Source: SVQP01 sp045658965
GTDB lineage: Bacteria > Bacillota > Clostridia > Oscillospirales > CAG-272
Length of the DNA stretch: 8,250 nt
Assembly: GCA_045658965.1 (NCBI GenBank)
Contig: JAZOVZ010000094.1
Coordinates: forward strand, 1 to 8,250
Direction of reading: 5' to 3'
The notes beneath the pieces are model-generated. The model searched no databases, had not been told where the DNA came from, and saw only the letters and a program-made list of their open reading frames with translations. Position numbers and translations under genes: made by a program. Positions 1-4,336 of this stretch are shown here, piece by piece (position 1 is the first letter of the stretch; the number at the start of each line of letters is the position of its first letter).

Positions 1-337
1 AATCAAAGGAACAATGCGCTGCTGCTTCTTCCATGGATGAAAAAACACTCATTTCATCGCCTTTGATTACTGTAATATTACCATCTTCGATAGATTCTCC
101 AGGGTTCAACATATTGAATTGATCCATAACAGACAGAAGAAACTCTCGGACAGTCAAGTCTTGTGTAGCCGATCCAACCACAATAGAGAGAAGCAGGCAC
201 ACCACAACTGCGACAGGAATCCAAATCAACCTTGATTTGAACTTGGATTTACGCTTATGCACGACGTCGGGTGCTGCATCTGCGATCAATTCGGGATCAA
301 TGCGCCCCATGGCTTGCAACAAATTCGTATTTGTCAT
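1..337 (-). CDS. Anti-sigma-factor-like single-pass membrane protein (partial, C-terminus beyond window)
   Basis: This frame is open from ATG at 337-335 to the window edge, giving 112 residues without a stop. The start overlaps the sigma-factor stop as ATGA (337-334), and the ribosome binding site GGAGGG lies inside the end of the sigma gene, so the two are translationally coupled. Residues 1-25 contain MGRIDPELIADAAP, a short acidic N-terminal segment typical of clostridial membrane anti-sigma proteins. A basic stretch (about 28-36, KRKSKFKSR) precedes a hydrophobic helix at about 37-55 (LIWIPVAVVVCLLLSIVVG). The remainder, with ITVIKGDEMSVFSSMEEAAA at about 88-107, would be extracytoplasmic and resembles the beginning of DUF4367-type domains. 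The inferred role is to hold the neighbouring sigma factor at the membrane until a signal arrives. The family assignment is by pattern and gene context only; the sensory domain lies mostly outside the window. Confidence 0.75.
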   Translation of the reverse strand, partial: MTNTNLLQAMGRIDPELIADAAPDVVHKRKSKFKSRLIWIPVAVVVCLLLSIVVGSATQDLTVREFLLSVMDQFNMLNPGESIEDGNITVIKGDEMSVFSSMEEAAAHCSFD

Positions 338-891
338 ATATCAAAGCCCTCCTTTTTCAAATATTGCTCTAATTTCTTGCGAGTGCGGAGTAAATACATT
401 GTCACGTTGTTTTCCTTCATGGAAAAATCACGTGCAATTTCAGCAACAGAGCTCATATAGAAATACCGACGAACAAAGATATTCCGCGTTTTTTGCGGCA
501 ATGTTCGCAAAAAGCGGCTTAACGCTTCAGAAAGGGCAACACTCTCGCCAATGTCCTCACCGCTGTTACCCACGGGAATACACTCGGTAAGCTCGTCCAG
601 CACGATCGACACCTGCCCGCCGCGCTTTTGCGCGTGGTATCCCTCATAACGGTCAAGAGAGAGCTGACGGCTTATCATCCCAACGTAGGATTTTAGCGGA
701 TCGGGGCGATTGGGTGGAATGGTATTCCACGTTTTGAGATACGTATCGTTGACGATCTCCTTTGCGTCCTCAATATTTTCGAGAATGCGATATGCGATTG
801 CATGGCAGTACCGTCCGTATTTCTTGTCGGTTTCTGTGATAGCAGACTCCGAGCGCTCAAAATATAGGTCTACTATCTGTTTGTCTTCCAT
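334..891 (-). CDS. ECF-type RNA polymerase sigma-70 factor
   Basis: This 185-residue protein has the length and two-domain layout of extracytoplasmic-function sigma factors. Region 2 spans about residues 24-90 and includes YRILENIEDAKEIVNDTYLKTW, the core-RNAP and -10 binding part. After an acidic linker, region 4 spans about 122-180, with LPQKTRNIFVRRYF and a helix-turn-helix at about 147-174 (VAEIARDFSMKENNVTMYL) that would read the -35 element. Regions 1 and 3 are absent. ATG at 891-889 is preceded by AAGGAG with good spacing. The gene is first in a unit with the anti-sigma-like gene and probably transcribed from the extended -10 promoter at 986-994. The target regulon cannot be told from the sequence. 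Base composition is more AT-rich than in the genes to the right. Sigma-70 family membership is confident; the ECF subgroup is not assigned. Confidence 0.92.
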   Translation of the reverse strand: MEDKQIVDLYFERSESAITETDKKYGRYCHAIAYRILENIEDAKEIVNDTYLKTWNTIPPNRPDPLKSYVGMISRQLSLDRYEGYHAQKRGGQVSIVLDELTECIPVGNSGEDIGESVALSEALSRFLRTLPQKTRNIFVRRYFYMSSVAEIARDFSMKENNVTMYLLRTRKKLEQYLKKEGFDI

Positions 892-895
892 AATT

Positions 896-912
896 CACAC
901 TCCTTTCGTGTG
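896..912 (-). promoter_or_regulatory. Ribosome binding site presented in a small hairpin
   Basis: Read on the minus strand, CACAC (912-908) can pair with GTGTG (900-896) around a 7-nt loop GAAAGGA that holds most of the Shine-Dalgarno sequence of the sigma gene. The stem ends four bases before the ATG. A five-pair stem is weak, so it may be incidental, but it would place the ribosome binding site in an exposed loop. Confidence 0.35.
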
Positions 913-985
913 TTCTTGAAGTCCTTCACCCTTAATAACGGGAAAAATTGCACTTACACCACACTCTGATGAAAACTTTTTAATT

Positions 986-994
986 ATTATAACA
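986..994 (-). promoter_or_regulatory. Extended -10 promoter of the sigma/anti-sigma unit
   Basis: On the minus strand the sequence reads TGTTATAAT: a perfect TATAAT (991-986) with the TGN extended -10 element immediately upstream (994-992). No good -35 lies at 16-18 bp; TTCACA is present but 20 bp away. An AT-rich palindrome, TTTTTCGAAAAA (998-1009), occupies the spacer. Initiation is expected near 979, leaving a leader of about 90 nt. This looks like a housekeeping-sigma promoter rather than an obvious autoregulated ECF promoter. Confidence 0.6.
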
Positions 995-1095
995 TATTTT
1001 TTCGAAAAATGTGTGAATGAGCAAAAGGACAGACAGACATAACGCTAGCCTGTATGGGCAACCGCGTTTTTCGATTATCCGCTACGGGAAATATG

Positions 1096-1122
1096 CGCTC
1101 AATTTTGGGCGTTTTTTGTTTT
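1096..1122 (+). terminator. Weak terminator-like hairpin with T-tract
   Basis: CGCTC (1096-1100) pairs with GGGCG (1107-1111), including one G-T wobble, around the loop AATTTT. It is followed by TTTTTTGTTTT. The T-tract is good but the stem is short. It lies just upstream of the ATPase-gene promoter and would stop plus-strand transcription arriving from the left, where no plus-strand gene is seen in this window. Confidence 0.3.
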
Positions 1123-1129
1123 GACAGCT

Positions 1130-1159
1130 TTGTCATTTCGCCGCATTTTTGCATACAAT
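1130..1159 (+). promoter_or_regulatory. Promoter of the P-loop ATPase gene
   Basis: TTGTCA (1130-1135) and TACAAT (1154-1159) are separated by 18 bp, each one mismatch from the sigma-A consensus. Initiation is expected near 1166, giving a leader of roughly 27 nt that carries the AGAGGGGA ribosome binding site at 1179-1186. A perfect TTGACA also occurs at 1121-1126, but its 27-bp distance to the -10 is too long. Confidence 0.55.
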
Positions 1160-1192
1160 GGCAGTAAAAATACCAAACAGAGGGGAATTTGT

Positions 1193-2269
1193 ATGCAAGA
1201 AAACAGCAAACAGATCTATTTTGCATCCGCCAATTCGGCGTGTGGCTTTGTCAGCTACTTTGAGCGGTGCTTTGCAGATGCGCGCATTTCGCGGCTTTAT
1301 ATGATCAAGGGCGGTCCCGGGACGGGCAAGAGCCGCTTTATCGGTGACGTGGCAACCGAGGCGGCGCGGCTTGGCTGGCATGCGGAATATTACGCCTGCT
1401 CGTCCGATCCGGGCTCGCTTGACGGGGTGATACTGACCCATCCGCGACACGGCTGTATCGCCCTTGCCGATGCCACCGCACCGCACGTCATGGAGCCGAC
1501 TTTGCCCGGTGTGCGTGACGTCATCGTCAATCTTGGTGACTTTTGGGATCGGGAAAAGCTTGCCAAGCATGCAGCGCGCATTCGCACGCTGAACCGCTAC
1601 AAGCAAGCCTGCTTTGAACGCAGCTATGCCTATCTCGGTGCGGCAGGCAAACTGCTGACTTGTCGCGACAGTCTGATCGCGCCCTGCGTGGATGGGGACA
1701 AGATCAATCGTCTTGCCGCCAAGATCTCGCGGCTTTATCCCAAGGGGAGAGATTTTAACGAGCGCATCGGGCTTTGCGATTGCATCAGCATGCGGGGCAG
1801 GGTGCATTTTGACACCTATGAGCGTGCAGCCGACCGCGTTGTGGTGCTTGCACCCTTTTACGGTTTGGAATATTTGCTTATGGACGCGCTGTACCGTATC
1901 GCGCGCGAGCGCGGGTGTGCCGTGCGTCGCGCACCGCACGTGCTGTTTCCGGATAAGACCGTCACGCTGTATTTTCCCGATAACCGCCTTTGCGTCACGG
2001 CAAGCAACGTGCAAAGCACCGCAGGCAAGGACGTGCAGCGTATAGATCTGCGCCGCGTGTGTGATCCCGATGCCTTGCGCGGTGTAAGAGGCGAGGCGCG
2101 GCTTGCGGGGCGGCTTGCCGAAAGTGCCATCGATGCCGCCTGTGAAAGCTTTATGCGCGCAGGGGAGTACCATTTCGAGCTGGAAAGTCTTTATACGGGT
2201 GCCATGGATTTTGAAGCAAAGGAGCGATTTACCGCTACATTTTGCAATGCAATTTTACAAAATCCTTGA
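1193..2269 (+). CDS. P-loop ATPase/nucleotide-binding protein of unknown function (PRK06851-like)
   Basis: The product has 358 residues. ATG at 1193 is chosen because AGAGGGGA ends six bases upstream; the in-frame TTG at 1121 would lie upstream of the predicted transcription start. A textbook Walker A motif GGPGTGKS is at residues 40-47, followed by YACSSDPGSLDGVIL (67-81) and ALADATAPHVMEPTLPG (90-106), which resemble the conserved blocks of the uncharacterised PRK06851-like ATPases of Bacillota. The C-terminal YTGAMDFEAKERF also fits that family. The second half (about 198-270) appears to repeat the first: GRVHFDTYE followed by DRVVVLAPFYGLEYLLMDAL aligns with GFVSYFE and the P-loop segment, but the second P-loop lacks the GKS residues. 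No membrane helix or signal peptide is visible, so it is probably cytoplasmic. The gene is monocistronic by promoter position. Substrate and pathway are unknown; nucleotide binding is well supported. Confidence 0.85.
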   Translation: MQENSKQIYFASANSACGFVSYFERCFADARISRLYMIKGGPGTGKSRFIGDVATEAARLGWHAEYYACSSDPGSLDGVILTHPRHGCIALADATAPHVMEPTLPGVRDVIVNLGDFWDREKLAKHAARIRTLNRYKQACFERSYAYLGAAGKLLTCRDSLIAPCVDGDKINRLAAKISRLYPKGRDFNERIGLCDCISMRGRVHFDTYERAADRVVVLAPFYGLEYLLMDALYRIARERGCAVRRAPHVLFPDKTVTLYFPDNRLCVTASNVQSTAGKDVQRIDLRRVCDPDALRGVRGEARLAGRLAESAIDAACESFMRAGEYHFELESLYTGAMDFEAKERFTATFCNAILQNP

Positions 2270-2295
2270 CAATACGCGTATTTATGTAGTATAAT
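2266..2295 (+). promoter_or_regulatory. Full-consensus sigma-A promoter upstream of miaB
   Basis: TTGACA (2266-2271) and TATAAT (2290-2295) are both perfect hexamers with an 18-bp spacer. The -35 overlaps the TGA stop (2267-2269) of the ATPase gene, so the promoter begins inside the upstream coding sequence. Initiation is expected near 2302, about 35 nt before the miaB ATG. A second TATAAT at 2311-2316 has no fitting -35. Confidence 0.85.
2271..2282. promoter_or_regulatory. Candidate operator palindrome in the miaB promoter spacer
   Basis: AATACGCGTATT is a perfect 12-bp inverted repeat lying wholly between the -35 and -10 hexamers, apart from one base shared with the -35. This is where a repressor would block RNA polymerase. 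No regulator can be named, and a chance palindrome of this size in an AT-rich spacer is possible. Confidence 0.3.
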
Positions 2296-2337
2296 AATAA
2301 ATTGAGATACTATAATAATTGAGGAATATTGCAAAAA

Positions 2338-3735
2338 ATGAACCAACAAAATTACAAAGACGCACAAGTTTATATAGAAAAGCTGCGCGGCTTTACGGGA
2401 CAGCTTGCAGAGGTATTGGGTCACACTCCTAAATGCTTTGTGCTGACCTTTGGCTGCCAGCAAAACGAGGCGGACAGCGAAAAGCTTGCGGGTATGGCGC
2501 AGGACATGGGCTACGAGCTTTGCGACGACCCTGCGGACGCCGATCTGATCGCGGTCAACACCTGTGCCATCCGTGAGCATGCCGAGCAAAAGGCACTTTC
2601 CATCGTAGGGCAGTATAAGCACCTCAAGGCAAAAAAGCCCTCGCTGCTGATTGCCGTTTGCGGCTGTATGGTAGCGCAGGAGCACCGCCGCGAGGACATC
2701 AAGCACAAGTACCCTTACGTGGATCTGACCTTCGGCACGGCATCCTTGCACCGTTTTCCCGAGCTGCTCTGGCAAAAGATCGCGCGCTCCCGCCGCATTT
2801 TCTGCCCCGAGGAGACCGAGTACGTCGTAGCCGAGGGCTTGCCCATCACCCGCACCAGCGATTATCGCGCCTGGGTGTCTATCATGTACGGCTGCAACAA
2901 TTTCTGCTCCTATTGCATCGTGCCTTACGTGCGCGGCAGAGAGCGCAGTCGCGACAAGGACGAGATCATAGCCGAGGTCAAGGATCTGGTTGCGCGCGGC
3001 TACAAGGATATTACCTTGCTTGGACAGAACGTCAACTCCTACGCCAAGGGCAAGGACTACGATTTTGCCGATCTGCTTTCCGAGCTTGACAAAATCGAGG
3101 GTGAATACGTGTTGCGCTTTATGACCAGCCACCCCAAGGACGCAAGCTATAAGCTGATCGACGTCATGTCAAGCTCAAAGCATATCGCGCATCAGTTCCA
3201 CCTGCCCCTGCAATCGGGCAGCGATACCATTCTCAAGGCGATGAACCGCCATTACGACAAGGCGAGATATTTGGATATCGTGCGCTACATTCGCGAGAAG
3301 ATGCCCGATGCGGCACTTTCTTCGGATATTATCGTGGGCTTCCCCGGAGAGACCGACGCCGACTTTGAGGACACCATGGAGATCCTTAGCACGGTGCGCT
3401 TTGATATGCTGTTCTCGTTTATCTACTCGCCCAGAAAGGGCACACCCGCGGCAGAAAAGGAGCAGATCGATCCTAAGATCAAGGGCGAGAGATTTGACCG
3501 CCTGTTAGCTCTTCAGCACGATATTGCGCTGGAGAAGAATCAGCCCATGGTGGGCAAAACCATCCGCGTGCTTTGCGACGGACCGAGTAAGAACAACCCC
3601 GACATTTACAGCGGACGCGAGGAGGGCAACAAGATCGTGTTCTTTGCCGCAACCCCCGAGCAAATCGGTAAGTTTGTCAACGTGAAAATTGACCGCGCCG
3701 ATGCCTTTGCCCTTTGGGGCGAAATTGTCAACTGA
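2338..3735 (+). CDS. miaB: tRNA-2-methylthio-N6-dimethylallyladenosine synthase MiaB
   Basis: MiaB is a radical-SAM methylthiotransferase that converts i6A to ms2i6A at position 37 of tRNAs reading UNN codons. The 465-residue length is normal. The N-terminal UPF0004 domain carries the three auxiliary-cluster cysteines C40 (TFGCQQNEADSEK), C76 (NTCAIREHAEQK) and C110 (CGCMVAQ). The radical-SAM motif is C186-x3-C190-x2-C193 (YGCNNFCSYCIVPYVRGRE), and SSDIIVGFPGET (328-339) and FSFIYSPRKGTPAA (359-372) are also typical. A TRAM-like tRNA-binding region occupies about 403-464. ATG 2338 lies 12 nt after GAGGA; an in-frame TTG at 2329 lies only 3 nt after it, so the start is uncertain by three codons. 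It is transcribed from the strong promoter at 2266-2295. Linkage to a YlbF/YmcA gene and mutSL matches B. subtilis. All catalytic cysteines are present. Confidence 0.96.
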   Translation: MNQQNYKDAQVYIEKLRGFTGQLAEVLGHTPKCFVLTFGCQQNEADSEKLAGMAQDMGYELCDDPADADLIAVNTCAIREHAEQKALSIVGQYKHLKAKKPSLLIAVCGCMVAQEHRREDIKHKYPYVDLTFGTASLHRFPELLWQKIARSRRIFCPEETEYVVAEGLPITRTSDYRAWVSIMYGCNNFCSYCIVPYVRGRERSRDKDEIIAEVKDLVARGYKDITLLGQNVNSYAKGKDYDFADLLSELDKIEGEYVLRFMTSHPKDASYKLIDVMSSSKHIAHQFHLPLQSGSDTILKAMNRHYDKARYLDIVRYIREKMPDAALSSDIIVGFPGETDADFEDTMEILSTVRFDMLFSFIYSPRKGTPAAEKEQIDPKIKGERFDRLLALQHDIALEKNQPMVGKTIRVLCDGPSKNNPDIYSGREEGNKIVFFAATPEQIGKFVNVKIDRADAFALWGEIVN

Positions 3736-3741
3736 CGTTGA

Positions 3742-3869
3742 GTGAAATATTTCGCCGATGGCGAAATGTGAAATTTTCGCGTGCGCGAAAGTGAAATTCG
3801 CGCGTAGCGCGAGTGAAATATTCCGCTTGCGCGGAATGTTGCGGTAGAAATTTGCTTGGCGCAAATTTC
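3742..3869 (+). repeat. Array of five tandem hairpins separated by GTGAAAT linkers
   Basis: Five consecutive perfect inverted repeats fill the miaB-ylbF gap. They are ATTTCGCC/GGCGAAAT (3749-3756, 3760-3767), TTTCGC/GCGAAA (3775-3780, 3785-3790), TCGCGC/GCGCGA (3798-3803, 3807-3812), ATTCCGC/GCGGAAT (3820-3826, 3831-3837) and GAAATTTGC/GCAAATTTC (3847-3855, 3861-3869), with loops of 3-5 nt. GTGAAA(T) precedes the first four stems (3742, 3768, 3791, 3813) and a GAAAT starts the fifth. Stem sequences differ while pairing is kept, which points to a structural role. Spacing of the linkers is 26, 23 and 22 nt. The array begins 7 nt after the miaB stop. Possible roles are mRNA 3'-end protection, attenuation or a mobile REP-like element; none is proven. 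Confidence 0.85.
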
Positions 3870-3886
3870 AGATTTTATTATATATT
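3847..3886 (+). terminator. Possible terminator formed by the last hairpin of the array
   Basis: The 9-bp stem GAAATTTGC/GCAAATTTC with loop TTGGC is the strongest of the array and is followed by AGATTTTATTATATATTT. The T-tract is interrupted and the stem is AT-rich, so termination would be inefficient. Read-through into the ylbF-mutSL genes is plausible, since no convincing promoter lies between 3870 and 3916. Confidence 0.35.
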
Positions 3887-3916
3887 TGGTATTAAAATGA
3901 AAAGAGGATAAAAACA

Positions 3917-4309
3917 ATGGAAATTTTTGCACTTGCAGCACAGCTCGGACAGGAGCTCAAGAAGGACGAAAGACTGGTACGCATGGCGAAAGCCAAGGAA
4001 GCATACGAAACCGATGGCGAGCTGCGCACGCTGATGCGTGAATATCAGGTACAGCAGATCGCGCTGGAAAAGACCGCAGGTCAGAAGGACGTTGAGGCGA
4101 GATTCCTTGAAATGATCCAGGATCGCATCAATCAGCTTTATGATCAGATCGTGGCACACCCCGTTTACGTGGAGCTGGAGGCTGCACAAGAGGAGGTCAA
4201 TGCACTCATGAACGCGGTCAACAACACCATCACCTTTGAGATCACGGGTGAAATGCCCTCTTCCTGCACCCACGACTGCTCTACCTGCGGCGGAGGCTGC
4301 TCTCACTAA
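3917..4309 (+). CDS. YlbF/YmcA (Com_YlbF) family protein with cysteine-rich tail
   Basis: This 130-residue, largely alpha-helical protein matches the YlbF/YmcA family: MEIFALAAQLGQELKKDERL at the start, then an acidic-basic helical core with REYQ (41-44) and HPVYVELEAAQEEVNALM (81-98). In B. subtilis the family members YlbF (RicF) and YmcA (RicA) act with YaaT (RicT) as an Fe-S protein complex that assists RNase Y in mRNA processing and affects competence, sporulation and biofilm formation. The C-terminus CTHDCSTCGGGCSH supplies four cysteines (117, 121, 124, 128) in a plausible metal or Fe-S ligand arrangement. ATG 3917 has AGAGGA eight bases upstream. The position between miaB and mutS corresponds to ymcA in Bacillus, which favours a RicA-like role; the sequence does not decide between YlbF and YmcA, so no symbol is given. 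Confidence 0.88.
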   Translation: MEIFALAAQLGQELKKDERLVRMAKAKEAYETDGELRTLMREYQVQQIALEKTAGQKDVEARFLEMIQDRINQLYDQIVAHPVYVELEAAQEEVNALMNAVNNTITFEITGEMPSSCTHDCSTCGGGCSH

Positions 4310-4336
4310 CTTTAGAGAAAAGCGAGGAATATGACC

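Larger units (their letters stand above)
892..1192. other. Divergent intergenic control region
   Basis: This 301-bp gap lies between the leftward sigma gene and the rightward ATPase gene. It contains the sigma-unit leader and promoter on the minus strand, a weak terminator-like hairpin on the plus strand (1096-1122), and the ATPase-gene promoter (1130-1159). The part from about 1015 to 1095 shows no convincing gene, RNA motif or repeat. Confidence 0.7.

Noticed and set aside
237..590. Plus-strand open frames opposite the sigma/anti-sigma genes
   Set aside because: They overlap two supported minus-strand genes and show no family signature.
1121..1192. In-frame TTG upstream extension of the ATPase gene
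   Set aside because: The extension covers the predicted promoter (1130-1159) and lacks a suitable ribosome binding site; ATG 1193 has an excellent one.
1133..2173. Minus-strand open frame opposite the P-loop ATPase gene
   Set aside because: The plus-strand gene has a P-loop, promoter and ribosome binding site; the antisense product shows no domain.
2311..2316. Second TATAAT as the main miaB -10
   Set aside because: It has no -35 at normal distance and would start transcription inside the ribosome binding site.
2191..3132. Minus-strand open frame opposite miaB
   Set aside because: It is antisense to a complete, motif-rich miaB and has no recognisable domain of its own.
3742..3869. CRISPR array interpretation of the repeats
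   Set aside because: The constant element is only about 7 nt, the spacers are palindromic, and no cas gene is present.
3505..3941. Minus-strand open frames running through the hairpin array
   Set aside because: They are composed of antisense miaB and repeat sequence; such translations of repeat arrays are artefacts.
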